A stretch of DNA of 64,000 nucleotides from Camarhynchus parvulus (taxonomy: Eukaryota > Chordata > Aves > Passeriformes > Thraupidae): contig NC_044596.1 in NCBI RefSeq assembly GCF_901933205.1, positions 6,072,214 to 6,136,213 of the forward strand, written 5' to 3'. This document shows positions 1 to 14,084 of the stretch, one piece after another. Position numbers and translations under genes: made by a program. Below the pieces are notes generated by a model. That model was given only the letters and a program-made list of their open reading frames with translations. It was not told where the DNA came from and did not search any database. Within the stretch, counting starts at the first letter, position 1, and each line of letters starts with the position of its first letter.

Positions 1-3000
1 TCTTGAAGGCTCAGAAAACAACGCCCTGACAACTTTTGTATTTGCATAAACATTATTTAATCAGTTCTGTGCCATCTCATTTCTACGGGAGGCTGTGCCC
101 AGGCAATTTCCAAAAATGAGTTTAAATACATGTAATTCTGGTGGGAATAGTTTTCCCTGTGCCCCTTCCTGGAGGCAAAGTGTGCTGGAGGAGAGGCCAG
201 GCAGGGACAAGGAGCACAAATGTCCCTGTGCTGGCTCAGACCCCCGCACTGGGCTGCCAGCTCAGCCCACATGGAGCTGGGAGTTTAGCAAAGGCTCCGG
301 TGCTGGTGGATGCTCTTCCAGCAGCTGCCACTCCAGCATCTTGAGGCTAATAACTCCTTTCTAAGACATTGAAATGATGCGTTGTGCGTTGTACTGATCA
401 CAGCTCTGAGAAAGAAAATAACCCCTGTGCTTTCTCCAGGGCTCCTGCTGAATGTGTTTCCAGAACATTCCTGCACATTTGACCTGTGACACGTCTTTCC
501 TTGAAAGAACAGACCCTCCTGGATTCCTTTGACTTGGTCTTTGGAATGGGAAAGCTTTCTCAGAGGAACTGCAAGCCTTTGAAGATAATTCATACATTGG
601 TCAACAACTGTAATAATGCAGCTAAAATTACAGTGTGCTCCAAGCACTGAACATTAAAGACTCTGCATTTTATAAAACTAATAAATCAAGCAAAGTAAGG
701 GCTCAGCTCCTGGCTGAGGGCAGATAATGGAGCAGCTCCACATCCCTGAGTGGCAGCACTTGGGGTTGTGCGCTTGGAGTCCCTGAGCCTCCCACGGCAC
801 GGGCTCAGCAGTGGATGTGGCAATGCCTGCTCGGGCTCTTCCAGGTTCAGAGACTCTCACGGAGCTGTTTTATCATCTGGGGACGACCTAGAGTGGCCTC
901 TTCTCCCTTTCTGTCTCTCTCCCTCTCATTTCTGACTCTGAACTGTTTTGTTGCTACCAACAGGAGCCATTTCATCTGAAGCTGTGCATTGCTGGTGATA
1001 CGTTCTGAAAAACAAACCCTGTCTTGAAAAACAAACTGGGTTTTGTGCTCAAACACAAAATCAGAGGGCTTTCTCTGACTTCAGCTGAGTTAGCAAATAG
1101 TTCTGCAAGCACTCTCACCAGCTGAGGGTAACAGCCAGGCTTCTAAGGATAGGAAGTTGGTGTTCACATTTTCCTGGTGCTCTGTTCTCATGAGAATCCT
1201 GGAGCTGCCTCCTCCCACCAGCCTGGAAAGCCCTGGAAAAGCAGCGCAAGCTGGGGCCAGTTTTTAGCTTTTCCCTCTGCAGCAGTCTAATACTGTACCT
1301 ATAAGATTTAGGTTTCTTTTCTTGAACAGAGGACAAGCCCTTTGTCCCCGGTCAGTGCAGCTGCTGATTTAGGTCCTACAGACCAAGAGAGCTGCCCTGG
1401 TTTGTGTTTCTGGCAGGACTCAGCAGAACGTTTGTGACTTCACCACACTTCTAACACAGAGAAAAGAGTAAAAAATAAAATTACACAACTTCTTAGGTTG
1501 TTCTCCTGGACATTTTTTCCTCTGTCTTGAAGTGGAATCACTCTCTCATTCCATTTTGCCATCACAGGTAACGGCTGGTCTGTGCAGTTGAGTTCTACTG
1601 TTTGGAGTCGCCCCAGTTCCTCAGCTCAACATCCCAGAGAAATACCAGGGAAGGTGACAAACAGCACCAGCACTGTCCCTGCAGCTCTGCCCTGGCTGTG
1701 TCCCCCATCCTGTGCATCCTCCTGGGGTTGCGGATCCACTTAGCTGACAGCCCAAGCTGGCAACAAAGGGAATGGGGAATGGAAATTTACTTCCATTTAG
1801 CTGCGACTGGGTTTTATGTGGAAAGTGCACCCCACCCTCCCTATCTGAGGATCAGCAGCAGCAAACTCCCAGCGCTGTTGCTCAAGGGGAGATCTCCACT
1901 GTCAGGTTGATTTGCGATGCGTTTGAGTTGACAGAGCGCCTGGGGCAGGGGAGGAGGTGGGTTTGCAAAGGAAGGAAGGAAGGAGATTAAACCTCCATCA
2001 AAATGTGTGGTTACCTGTGTTAGGGAAGGGGAGAGGCAGTGGGGGAGGGTGGAAAGGCAGAAAACCTGGGAAAACTGCATTGCCAAATAGGGAAATGGGG
2101 AAAAGACAGAGATTTTACACAAGATCCCGGGCTTTCCGTGCGCTCCTGAACAAAGCCCCATCAGGGCTCTTTCCTCCAAATCAGCCAAGCACCTGAAGGG
2201 AAGCTTTCCCAAAAGCAGAGTCAGGAGGCACCAGAGATCCCGATTTTAAACAGCAGTGAGCACCCCAGGCTGGAAAAGGAGTGTGTCCCAATGTTGGGAT
2301 ACTCTAACAATGGGCAACTCCATCGGAAGCTCTGGAACCTTGGGTTGTTCAGTACCCCAACAATGAGATTGGAGGTGATTCCAACACTGTCCTCACATTT
2401 GGAAATAGGTGACACTCTGTGCATGTTGGAGACACTCAGATATTCCCTGCTCTGGGGAAAAAAAAGGCAGTTACCACCGAGGGAATTCTGTGTGGCTCTT
2501 TCTGGTTGAAGGAGCATCTAAAAATAAAACCTTGAATGACACTGAAATGGCAAATAATAAAAAAACAAAACACACCAAACAAAAAAAACCCCAGTACTCT
2601 TTTTAGCGCTGTGCCTGCAGAAAAATGCAGGAGATGATCTCAGGGCAGAAGAATTACAGCTCCTCCTTCATGGCCACACACCTGAGTATCCCTGAGTTTG
2701 GCTTATCAGACTGATCAGTGACTGAACCAAATCAAAAGCAGCTTAAGTGTTTCTATAAGGTGGTTAAATGTAAACTCCACAGAGCTCTGCTTTCCCTCTT
2801 TTCATTCAAGCTTTTTTCCAGCCCTGATGTCCATCACCCCCTCAGGCAGCGGCACAGGACTCCAAAAAGGATTGTGAAGCTGCTGGTTCCTCTTGCCTCC
2901 GCTCAGAGGGAGCAGATCACGGCTGGATGATCGGTGGGGTTTGATTTTCAATCTTTTCAACTGAAACCATCTCTCCTCGGAGCACATTTCTGCTCCCTCT

Positions 3001-5880
3001 CTGGCTCACCCCTCGGGTGGCACCTCCCCACATGGCCAGGAGCATATGCAGGGCACAGATTGTCAGGAATACGGGATGCAGCCTCCCCGAGCACGCAGCC
3101 AAACAACAAATACCTATCACATGGCTGGGAGAAATCTGGGAACCTTATGGATCCACCTCACACCTCCTCCCAAAGCAGCTGCCAGGGAACTCACACTAAG
3201 GCATCACCAGGGACAATAAATATCCAGAAAGGAACAGGTCTCCCTTAAGCAATGCAGGCAATAAATTTGAGTCCCAATTTCAAAATATGAGCGGTCCAAA
3301 ACCTCCCTCCCTCCTCCCAACTTCACAAACCAGGGGAGAGGATTAAGATCTACGGTTTCCATTCTGGCCCCATCCTGAGGATGTGTCCAAATGTGAAAAT
3401 GATTCCTCAGGGAGCCTGGATTACAGGCGCCACTTGGATTATGCACAGAAAAGGGCAAGGACTGACTGACGGAAACACGGGGATGTTGTGCTGGTGACAG
3501 CAGCTCTTTGGGAGGAGATTTTGGGGCTGCCAGGCCAAGGCTGACCCTCAGTTTGCTCCTACCGACCCCAGTGGCAGCGGTAGCTCAGCAGAGAAGGGCT
3601 GGTAACGATCCCACGCTGAGGAATTGCCTCCTAAAACCACCGGGATCAATAAGAAAATCTTCCTGCTAAAAGTCCAATTGATACCTCAGGACCCCGAGCT
3701 CAACAGGGCATTGTTCTCTGTCTCAACACCCGACATTCTTCTTTTTAATTGCCCACTGAATTAAAACTTTTGAAACTCCTTAATGACTGGATTTATACTT
3801 CATGAAAGGATCGTTTGTAATTACAGGCAGTTTGGAGAAGGGGGTTTCTCTTTTCATTCTAATTGCAAATAATTGACTGCAGAATATTTCTGAGCATTGC
3901 ATTTTGAACAAAGATATCTCCTTTGAAGTCAAAATTCAGTTTATGCCTTTCTGCAAAGGGGATGCATACAAAAATGCGTCTTGCTTCTGGTAATGGGAAT
4001 TTATTGTTATGGCAGCCAGCGTAGCACTCGATCAGAGCTGGACTTTCTGTGCAAAATACTCCACTAAAAAAAATGGATGGTCCCTGCTTGGAGAGATCAG
4101 GAGGCATTTCCAGGGTGATTCAGTTACAGGGAGCCAGCAGAGAGATAACCAAGGAGGAAATGGGAAGGGCTGCATCAATCCTGACCTGTTCCCAAACCCC
4201 CATTTTCCATACTCTCCTTTTTTACCCTCCTTTCCCATTTTCAAATGACTCCACCACACATTAATTTAAGAAGGGATGTGGAAGGGGACATCCAGCATTG
4301 TAGATTTTAATTCCCAGGGGAATTAAAACACACTGAGGTTGACCTGCTGGGAGAATGAGGCTTTCCCTGTTATGGGGTACCTCCACCATTATATCACAGA
4401 GGGAGGACAGTTGGGGGTAAGAATCTCCCTCTTGAGCACGGGCATTTCAAAGGACAGGAGAATCTGCAGAAGCCGTTGAGCGCTTGGGAAACATCAAGAC
4501 CCTTGGAGACGCTGAATGAAGCACAGATGGTTTAAAAGAGCCTGTGATCTGGTAATCTCTGAGGTTCCTGCTCCGAGGAAGGCAGGAGGAGCTCTCAACG
4601 CTGCACACTGAGGAGAATTCTGGGCTTATTTAGGAGAAAGAGGACATCTAAGGAAGGGACATGCTGAAAGGAACACTGTTGCCTGTGCTGCATCAGGAAA
4701 AAGTAAAGTGAGGGTTTGTTCCAGGAGAGAATTTATTTATCTTCATTTTCTACCAGCAAAGCATGAAGCAATTTAAAGACACTGGATCATTCTATTCAGT
4801 AAAATAATAGAATTATTCAAGATGACTCGAGAGATTTGGGCCCAGGCTTGCAGGTTTTCATTATTTTCTCCATGGCCTTGAGGGTGTGATTCATCTGTGT
4901 AAACGTCTGGATCTGAACTAGGCACCTTAGGCTCCTCTGAGAGATAAGAGAGAGAAATCAGCACTTGCAAGGTGTGATTCATCTCCTCCTGAGGCAGACA
5001 CCCAAGCTGGTCCCACAAAGCCCTTTGGAGCAGCCCTGTGTCAGCGAGGAGGAGCAGAGCTGCCCCAGCCCTGCCTGCTGAAGGGTTGTGACCCCAGCTG
5101 CTGGAGGAGTCACACTTCTGGCTGGCTCTAGGAGAGGAAATGTGGATGTGCCTCTGACAGTACAGACACAACCTAAAAACCAGCCCCAGACCTGTCCATT
5201 TACTTAGGAAAAAGAAAATCAGTCTTCCTTCCTCTCCCTTGTTTGTGCTCCTTGAAATCTCTGGGACATGAAATTTTATTCCAGCTATTGAATAAAATAT
5301 CTTCCCTGTTCTTGGCTGCTTAAATTTCAGTAGCCTGTCATCATCCTGTGCTTTATGATCTCCCCCATAAGAAAGGCAGCTGAGGATTTCTGGATCTGCT
5401 TCCCTGCTATATTCCAGATGAATGTATCCTAGATTGAGTTTGACAGAAGCAGTATGAGTTCGATTGTTCCTGGAATATCTCATCTGTAAAAGAAGAGGAG
5501 AAATCAATTCCCCAGAATACCTGGGGGAAGAGAACAGGAGGAAACAACTCCCTTGGAAAAGGAGGTTTTGCCATGATGAGGGAGTGAGGAAAATACAGCT
5601 CTGGGGTTGTTTTGCCAATGCGCTCTTGCCTGTCCCGGGGAGCCTGGCAGAGACCAGGCTGGAAGAAAGCAGCAGGGAAAAAAAAAACATAAAAAAAAAA
5701 CCTCAGCAGGGAGAAAAGAAGGCCAGCAAGAAATAACAATAATGAGAAAAATGTCACATAAACTGTGAATGCAGCAGAGGCAGCTGCCTGCCCCTGGAGG
5801 GGCTGAGTGCGTGCCACGGCCTGTGCGGATTCCTGCGGCCTGTGCGGCTCCTGCGGCGGGCAGGCCCCGGCAGCCCGGAA
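1..5880. other. intergenic DNA, no gene recognised
   Basis: This is mostly unique, moderately AT-rich sequence. I see no exon chain, RNA gene or intact mobile element. Open frames here are short, apart from one of 305 codons on the minus strand (4773-5690) that matches no family I recognise and is low in conserved-looking motifs. Short T- and A-rich runs are present, for example near 2570-2600 and 5680-5700. In human the equivalent interval, between PLXNA2 and MIR205, is a gene desert, so an empty stretch is expected here. Confidence 0.6.
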
Positions 5881-5884
5881 CATT

Positions 5885-6475
5885 CCAGGGCAGCCATGGC
5901 CTGCCAGTCTGCTGTTAACTGTGAGGGACACTGATGGGGGAGTGCCATGGCCTGCCAGCCTGCTGCTTTCTGTGAGGGGACACTCACAGGGCAGCCATGG
6001 CCCTGCCAGCCTGCTGTTCACTGTGAGGGACACTGATGGGGGAGTGCCATGGCCTGCCAGTCTGCTGTTAACTGTGAGGGACACTGATGGGGGAGTGCCA
6101 TGGCCCTGCCGGCCTGCTGTTAACTGTGAGGGACACTGATGGGGGAGTGCCATGGCCCTGCCGGCCTGCTGTTAACTGTGAGGGACACTCACAGAGCAGC
6201 CATGGCCTGCCAGCCTGCTGTTAACTGTGAGGGACACTCACAGAGCAGCCATGGCCTGCCAGCCTGCTGTTAACTGTGAGGGACACTCACAGAGCAGCCA
6301 TGGCCTGCCAGCCTGCTGTTAACTGTGAGGGGACACTCACAGGGCAGCCATGGCCCTGCCGGCCTGCTCTCACTGTGAGGGGACACTCACAGGAGAATGC
6401 CATGGCCCCATTTCTGCTGCTCCTCAGAAGGGGAAATACACAAAGGGCTGCCATGGCCCTGCCAGCCTGCACAGC
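5885..6475. repeat. minisatellite, about 51-bp unit
   Basis: About eleven copies of a unit of about 51 bp, each built around GCCATGGCCTGCCAGCCTGC followed by a CTGTTAACTGTGAGGG-like segment and a GACACT segment. Two unit types are mixed: one ends GATGGGGGAGTGCC and the other CACAGAGCAGCC. Copies become degenerate after about 6380. Open frames across it on both strands come from the repeat and are not genes. Confidence 0.9.
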
Positions 6476-6496
6476 TCAGGGAGATGGGGCTGCTTA

Positions 6497-6600
6497 AACA
6501 CCCCAGAGCTCCTCATACACCCAGAGCTCCTCATATCCCCTAGAGCTCCTCAGAACCCCAGAGCTCCTCAGAACCCCAGAGCTCCTCAGAACCCCAGTGC
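6497..6600. repeat. short tandem array, 18-19 bp unit
   Basis: Five or six copies of CAGAGCTCCTCAGAACCC with small variants lie directly after the 51-bp minisatellite. Confidence 0.85.
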
Positions 6601-9600
6601 AGCTCCATGGCGCGTTCAGATGCTCAGACAAGGGACAGCAGGGCAGGTTGTGGCAGGACAAGTGGGGACGTCGCTGTTGATCCAAAAGGCTCTAAGCCCA
6701 CACCAGCCAATCTGATAAATCTCAGGCTTCTCCATCTCCCTGGGCCCAGAGCACCAAGCAGAGCGCTGCCTCCTGGGCTGCTGCAGCCTGGAAAGCTCTG
6801 GAGCGACATGTCCCAGGCTGACCTGGAACAGAGTTAACTGGGTGAATTTGTCTCCCTGTGTTCAGTAGGATCCCCAGCCTGCTCTAAAAAAAAGCTGGAA
6901 GGAGTGGATGGGTAGAAACAGAAAGCACATAAAGGCTCAGCTCAGCAGATCTGTCTTTGTGCTGTCTCCTTCCAGTTCTCATCTGCTGCCTGCTGAGCTG
7001 ACAAGAGGTGCACTCCAGCTCGAATTTTTTTTTCCTTTTGCCTCCTGTTGTCTTCACAGAATTTTAGAATATGCTGCCAGATGCTCATTCATGCCAGAGC
7101 AGGATGAGTAATAGTTTCTACATTCCGAAATGAGCCCCTCTGATTCATGGTATGTGCAAGTCATTTTCTGCAAACACCAAGGGAATCAAAGTTCCTCCTG
7201 GGCCCCCTGTAGAAAGATGAACATGCCAGCAAAACCCTGATTGGGAATGTGGGCAAATAATGCTGGTTTGTGTGTTTGCTCTTTGCCTGCAGTTCTTCCT
7301 CTCTGAGCAAAGCCCATCAGCATTTCCATGGATATTACATCCATTATCATAATGAGGAGGAGGTAAATCTTGCTCACCATCTCCTTGCTAATTCTGCCCC
7401 GACTGTGCTGCTGTAATCTCCTCCAGATTGCATCTTCTGCAGAGATGCAAGGGCTGGAGCTATGAGATCATGGCCAACGAAGCTCCAGGTTTGTAGCCAT
7501 GGCTTTATATGGTTTTTCTGAGGAAAACACACAGAGGAAGCTCATGAAATGTCTGCTCTTTCTTGTGTTGCTTCAGAACTAAGAGACTTGTAAATCACTG
7601 CTGAATGGGATGCTATATGCTTTTCTGCCTCTATTATGTATTATGGGGAAATTAATAAGTAATGGGATTTGCAAGATGAAAAGCAAGGAAACACACAGGG
7701 TAGGTGATGGAGAGGCATAATTTAAAAAGTCAATGAAAGGTTCCGTTAAATCACGGCTAAATTATGCTGATATTCACCAAAGTCCTATGGTAAAATGCTT
7801 TTTTCATAAAATATTGAGAGTCCTTTCTGCAGTGACAAATGAAGGTTCCCCCAGTCCTGGAGGACAGCAGGAGCTGGAGATGTTTCCCTGCACCTTCAGA
7901 GCACTGGCTCACCTTCCCCAGAGCTCGTTTGGGAGCTCTGCCCCTCAGGACAGGCTCAGGGCGCGGGCTTCATGTGGAGGGATGAGCAGAGGCAAAGTAC
8001 TTCAGGGATAAGTACTGCTTGCCTGTCCTTTCCAATGGAAAAAGAAAGGGGCTTTTCTCCTCATTTGAAGGCAAACAGGAGCTGGGCCCTTCAGACAGGA
8101 GCATCCATCCCTATCTTACTTTCTAAAAATAGGTGCCTTTCCAAAGGAAACCACTCCCCTAAAAAATCTCAGATTCAGATAAAGCTCCCATCTTGCAGAG
8201 TTATGTTCCCATTTGCATCCAAACTCGGTGTCTGACACTTTATTTTTACAGTGCAACAGAGAGAAAATTTGCTTAGAAATAGCCTGACAAGAGAGGCTGG
8301 AATCGAGGAGCTTTACAGCCCATTTTTACTGGGTGATTCCACTTTTATCACACAGGCATTTTCCTGAGATGCCGTTACAATTGTACATTGTTCTCTCTTC
8401 AGTTTTCACTGGGGCAAATCCCGGTGACCTCACAACTTTCCATCTCCACTCTGCACAGCCCCAAGAGGGACATTTCCAGTGCCAAAAAACCTCAAAAAAG
8501 ACACAAAGGCCTCACTCTTGTCTCTCTTGGGGCTCTGAACCCTTGAGCACAAAGACAATGTGGGGGAAGAATATTTCCAGTGAGGTGAGCACATGGAGAC
8601 CCTTCCTGCTGTTCTCCCCATGCTCCAAACTCCTCAATCCAGCTGGACCCCGGGAATCTCCCAGCACAGAGCAGGATCGCTGCTCCCAGAACTGCCCCAT
8701 GGGGCAGCGTTAAAGCCTTGCCCGGCCTGATTCCTCCTGCAGAGACTCTCTCCTGTTCCAGGCAGAGGTGCTCGATTGTTTGCAATTTCCCTTTCTGAGG
8801 AAGACAAGCATCACTGAAGGGGATGGGGCATTTTCCAGCAGCTTCTCCGGGTGCTGCTCTGTTTGGGTTGGCGCTGGATTTATCCCCAGTGCAGGCACCG
8901 ACTTGATCCGAGGGGCTGGGGGTGGCTGTGTGCTCAAAGGGGGCTTTGGGTCGGAGCTGTAAGAAAACCTGGGAGGGAGAGAGGTTTCCTTGGGGCTGGC
9001 TGCTCCTCTGTGCACACCTGACGGGGGGAGGAGGAGCTGCCTGTTGTTTTAAGTCTCCTTTTTCTTCTGTGCTGTGTCTGGGCAGGACCCACACGTCTGG
9101 AATGCACCTTAAAACAGCCTTATCTCCAGAACCCATCATTACATGGCAGGTGCTGGAGCCTACTTGATTTTCTCATTTCTCTTCTGTTTCTTCTCCTCCT
9201 TCTTCCCTCCCCCTCCACCCCAGGGTAGGAATTTCTGAACCCCAACCAGGGAACCTCACACACCTGGACTCCACTCACAGCTCCAGCACAGGAAAGCAGT
9301 GGGAGGAAGAGCAAGAAAAGCCACAACAGAGAGGCCGTGGGCTAATCCAGAAGACAAATGCCCATAATAACTTAAACTTGCACAAAAATGTAGCATTAAA
9401 TTCTCTTCCCATTTACTTGCCCTAGTCCATGATAAAGACACCTTGTTTCCCCAGCACAGACTCTCCAGAGGTGGTGGCACTTGGCTGGAAGGATGATCTG
9501 GCTAAATTCTGTGTCCAAAAGTGCTAAAATGAGCATTCACTGCCAGCTCTGCCATCACTTCAGTTCAGGGAGAGCTGCTGAATCTCCTCCAGCCCAGTCA

Positions 9601-12600
9601 GCCAGTCCACGAGGATTAAACAGGACAACAGAGCTTTTACCTGGGCAAGAGGAGCCACAGAATGCCCCTGCCCCTGCTCAGGGTGCAAAGCTGACACTCT
9701 CATCCTCTGACAACATCAACATGTCTTTGTTCAGAGCTTTGTAACTGCAAGGTTGGTTTACAATCATTTCCACACTCTGAAAATGGTGAGTTTAAGCCAT
9801 GTAGGAGCCTTTTCCATCTTTCTGTGCTGCATTTTTGTCCCATCAGAGCCTGGTGCTCAGCTTCTGCATTTATTAAAGCACCATTTGTGTGCCTGCAGCA
9901 AAGGGGAGTGAGTGCTGCAAAGCCAGGGCTGCTTTGACTTGGAAGAACTTTTCAGTTCGAAGATTTGGGTGCAGGATGGGCATTTAGAGGCAAAACCCTC
10001 CAAAGTGCCACAGATCAGCACTGACTGCACCAGATCTGTTTGAGTTAACTGCAAATGTTGCTGCCAGGATCAGTCCCACAGAACTTGCAGACTCACCAGA
10101 GGAGGCTGAGCAGCAAAAGAAAATCTGTTGAAGTCACCAATGGTTATTTTTGGTTATTTTCTGCTTTGGCCTTGCCTTGCTGCACACCTGGGCTCTGAGA
10201 TTTCTGTGAGGACGTTCCACAGCAGCAGGGAGGCAGAAGCTGCAGAGCCCCAGAGTCCCCAGAGCCCCAGCCCAGCCCGGCAGCTCCGGGGTGGATTCGG
10301 AGAGCAGAGCCTGGTGCTGTTCTGACTTGTGCAGCAACCACCCAGCCCAGGAAGGCCTCAGGATCAGAAATATGCAAAAATCCTGCAACTGTATTGCCTT
10401 TGCTTTGCCAGCCCTGAAAACACAGCCCCCAGTTATGCTTTCTGTGCTGGAAAACCCCAAAACCGCAGCGCACGCGGAGCCGCTGGAATGAATTAAAGGA
10501 GTTTTATCCCTCAGACCTCTCGGGCTGGGGGAGCAGGGGGGCACAGAGCCCCATTTGGGAAGGGTTCAAGCACCTTACAATGTTTGCTGAGCGCCCCACA
10601 CCATCCCAGCCCAATCCCAACCATGGGGCTCTGGGAGTGTCCCCAACCACCTGGAATTGTCATCCCCCAGAAATCCAAATTACACCCATCGTGGGGCAGG
10701 AGAGAAACCTGCTGCTTCCAAAGCCTCCTGAATTCCTCAGGTTTAATTATCTTACTTGTTCACTTCTGGGATGAAAAAAAAATCTGGCTCATAAAGTTAC
10801 TCCAGGTCTGTGTTTGAAACAATCCCAGGAATAAATGAATCAATATAAAAAACTAAACATAGAGAGGCATTTTGGGTTTGTTTGATTCTTCAAGCTTGGA
10901 ACAGTTCAGGAAATCTGCATAAATTATTTGAATAAAATTGCCACTCAGCAAGTTCCTGGAGTTTCGCCTTTGTCTTTTTTACTCTGCCTCTCCTCTTTCC
11001 TGTACTGGACATTCAGGACTAAAAGCTGTTCTTACACCGAAGTGTGCAATGGTCACACATCCACTGACATGGGTATCAGTCTCACCCCAGAGGTGGGAGG
11101 CAGTGAAACTCTGCTTGTGCTGCCTGTGCAGAGGCTTTGGGGAGCTGGATTTAGCTTTATTTTTACAGCTGAAATGCAGAAAGAGAAATTCAAATCAGGG
11201 AAATGCAATAACATCTGAGCCTGCTGCTCATCAGCGCATCACCCCTTAAAGAGCAGAGCCCTTTATTAAAAAGGACACGTCTGATTAAAAAGATATGAAA
11301 CAAAAGTGATTTTTAATTTTATTGGGGAGACAGAGTCATTGCCAGAGACAGCCCATGGCTACATGTGATGATCGAGACGAGGGAGGGCAGCGAAGCACCA
11401 ACACAAATATGGAGTTAATAACTTTTTTACTCTTAGGGAAAGTGCTGTTCAATTCCTGCTGCTCCAGGCGGGTGCAGCTTGAGTGGAAATTTAGAGAAAT
11501 TACATCCACCTGCTTCCATCTTTTCCATCCAGGGCCAGATCTTCAGCCAGCGTAAATCAGTTTATCTGCATGCAGCCAGGCAGATTTATGCCAGCTGAAG
11601 ACGTAGCCCCTGGTCTTGCACTTCACAGTAAGAAGCTTTAAAATACAAATGAGCGTGAACCCCTTAAAATATTCCCCACTCCTGGAACTCAGGAGGAAAA
11701 CCAGACTTCCCAGACTGCCTCAATCATCCCCCAGCCTGTGCTGCCCTTGGGGTGGTCGATGGCAGGATCCAAAGGCTCAGCCACGAGAAGCCCCAGGCAG
11801 AGGCCGGCTATGAAAATCCCTGCAGAGCTCCAGGCTGATTTTCTACTTCCTCCTTCTGGAAGAGATCTGGGATAATTCCCTCAACATGGACTCAGATAAA
11901 GGAGCTCAGACAGGGCAGGGAGGTGTCAGATGAAGCTCTCAGGCCACCCTGGCACACACACACACTCACACACCAGGAGGGGACCTGTGCCTATCCCGTC
12001 CCAGCCACAGTTACAGGATGGAGGTGCAGGATGGTTCCCAGCCCCCTGCCAGTCCCAGCACAGAGATTGTGTCTGAACCGTGTTTTCAAGAAGTGCCTTG
12101 AGGACAGACACCCTTAAAGGCAGGACAGGGCCAGGCTCGCTCAGCCCTGGCTCTGGTTCGGCTTTCAGCAGCAAAGGAGGAGTTCTGGGTTTTGCTCTGC
12201 TCACAGAGGAGTGAGTCTTGGTTGGTTTTTTTCTGCGAACACTGAGAGATGTCTGCAAAATCACTTTCTGCCCATCCAAGTCAAGGTAAATCACTCGTCT
12301 CTAAAGCAGTTAGTGCAGACTTTTCCACTGTTCATGAACTGAAATCAACAAAAAAAATTACTTTCTAACTGTGAAACAGCTTTCAGTCTTGGCTGAATGA
12401 GACACATTCCCTAAAGTAGCACCTATGTTTATATTTAACACTGATTTCTTACACATCCAAAAATGCCCTCTCAGAACATGAAAATACAAGATAACATCAG
12501 GGAAGGCAACCAAACACCTCCTCACTCAATCATTAACAGAACAATGCCAGCCTGGGATTCTGCAGAAAGCCCCTCTACATCAGCTCTGCAAAAAGCCAGA

Positions 12601-12960
12601 ATGTAAAACAAGGTCTCCTGTGGCAGGGATTTTGCTGAGAGTTAGAAATCTTCAATTTTTAAAAAGGCAGAGGGATCCAAATCAAAATTGAGCTGCCTCT
12701 CCTCCTCCTCCATCTCATTATAGTTGTCATCATCAAAAATCCGAGCCGAGATGGCACCTCAGCCAGGAGAGCCTGGGAATGATGCTGCACAGTGAATAAT
12801 GCAGGAGAACATCCAGCACAGCAGCTGCCTCGGGTGCTGCTGGCAGGAGGGAACAGCCCAGCATCTGCACAGCACCTCACAGCCCTGCCTCTTCTTTTCC
12901 CCAAGGTGTGGTCAGAGCTCCTGAGGTCAGCACTGTCCTGCTGGGCAGAGGGGGAAGGCT
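6601..12960. other. intergenic DNA, no gene recognised
   Basis: Unique sequence without a recognisable exon chain, RNA gene or long repeat. A short CA/CT-rich run (11957-11973) is the only simple repeat of note. Confidence 0.55.
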
Positions 12961-13157
12961 GGAGAGGAGAGGAGAGGAGAGGAGAGGAGAGGAGAGGAGA
13001 GGAGAGGAGAGGAGAGGAGAGGAGAGGAGAGGAGAGGAGAGGAGAGGAGAGGAGAGGAGAGGAGAGAGAGGAGAGGAGAGGAGAGGAGAGGAGAGGAGAA
13101 AGGAGAGGAAGAGAGGAGAGGAGAGGAGAGGAGAGGAGAGGAGAGGAGAGGAGAGGA
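12961..13157. repeat. (GGAGA)n pure-purine microsatellite
   Basis: About 197 bases contain only A and G on the plus strand. They are built from GGAGA pentamers, with an irregular centre near 13064-13110 (GAGAGAG and AAAGG variants). A mirror-symmetric polypurine tract of this length can form triplex (H-DNA). The long arginine/glutamate and leucine/serine open frames across it are repeat artefacts. Confidence 0.95.
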
Positions 13158-14010
13158 GCCAGCAGCCCCCGGGCAGCAGCTCTGCCCCTACCCAGCCTGG
13201 CCCGTGGAGCACCCAAGACAACCTCGGCTTCCACCACGTGCTCCGGACCTTGCCAGGAGTTTTTTATTGCCCCAGCTACCCCAGGCTGGCTCTGGTGTTA
13301 CCCTGGCGCTGTTTCTAACCCGGTTTTGTCTCCTCAGAACTCGCTGCCCGTGGGGATGTGTGGCACTCACTGCCCTGGGAAATGCCACCCTGGTAACCAA
13401 AAATATCTCCATCAGTGCTGGCTGAGCCCCCAGGACTGAAACACTGAGACATGGACTGTGAACACTGCTCTGAACCCTCCCATGTCCTGCTTGACTGAAG
13501 CCTCTCATCCCCGAGCCCCTCTGTGCAGCCCGAGTCTGCACGGAGCCCAGAGCTGCAGCCATTGTGCAGAAGGACTGAAATGATCCCTCTCTGCTTTGAA
13601 TGCACAGCTCTGCACAGAGCTGCTGCTGTTCCCACTGCAGGAGGGGCAGAGGAGCTGTAGGGGCTCCCTGTGACACCCCAAGCCCCTCCTGAGCTGCACA
13701 TCCCCGACCCTACAGAGCAGCCCCTGGCTGGGCTTCACCTCCTCCGTGCTCTCCAGGTGGGATGTTCCAGGTGGCATGCAGCACATGGGGCCTCTCTTTG
13801 ACTTTGCAGCTTCAAAGGCCCCCCAGAGAAGGGGATTTTGCCTTTGGAGGTGTCACTTACAGACGCAGAAACAGAAATTATGGGTTGTTCCCTTCAAAGC
13901 TTCGGATTCCAGACTGTGTCATGCAGCTGCCCCGTGCACGTCCCTGACCTCAGCCAGCGCTCACTTGGCCAGAGGAATGGAGCCTCAAATTGCAAATTAT
14001 TTCTCTAAAC
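13158..14010. other. intergenic DNA, nothing recognised
   Basis: Unique sequence between the purine tract and the TATA/CpG patch. No gene, RNA or mobile element is evident. Confidence 0.5.
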
Positions 14011-14014
14011 CCCA

Positions 14015-14022
14015 TATAAAAG
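14015..14022 (+). promoter_or_regulatory. candidate TATA box upstream of an orphan CpG patch
   Basis: TATAAAAG sits in the context CATATAAAAGGCC, a close match to the consensus core TATA box. It lies about 70 bases upstream of a CpG-rich segment. No exon or splice donor that I recognise follows, so the promoter call is tentative. Confidence 0.35.
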
Positions 14023-14084
14023 GCCGTGGGTGTTACTTTAACACACCCCAGTAAAACCAAGGTGCATGCACACAAATATTTGAC

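Noticed and set aside
5407..6153. 248-codon minus-strand open frame
   Set aside because: Half of it is the 51-bp minisatellite, and the remainder overlaps the doubtful frame 4773-5690.
12659..13439. Arg/Glu-rich and Leu/Ser-rich open frames
   Set aside because: Produced by the (GGAGA)n tract.
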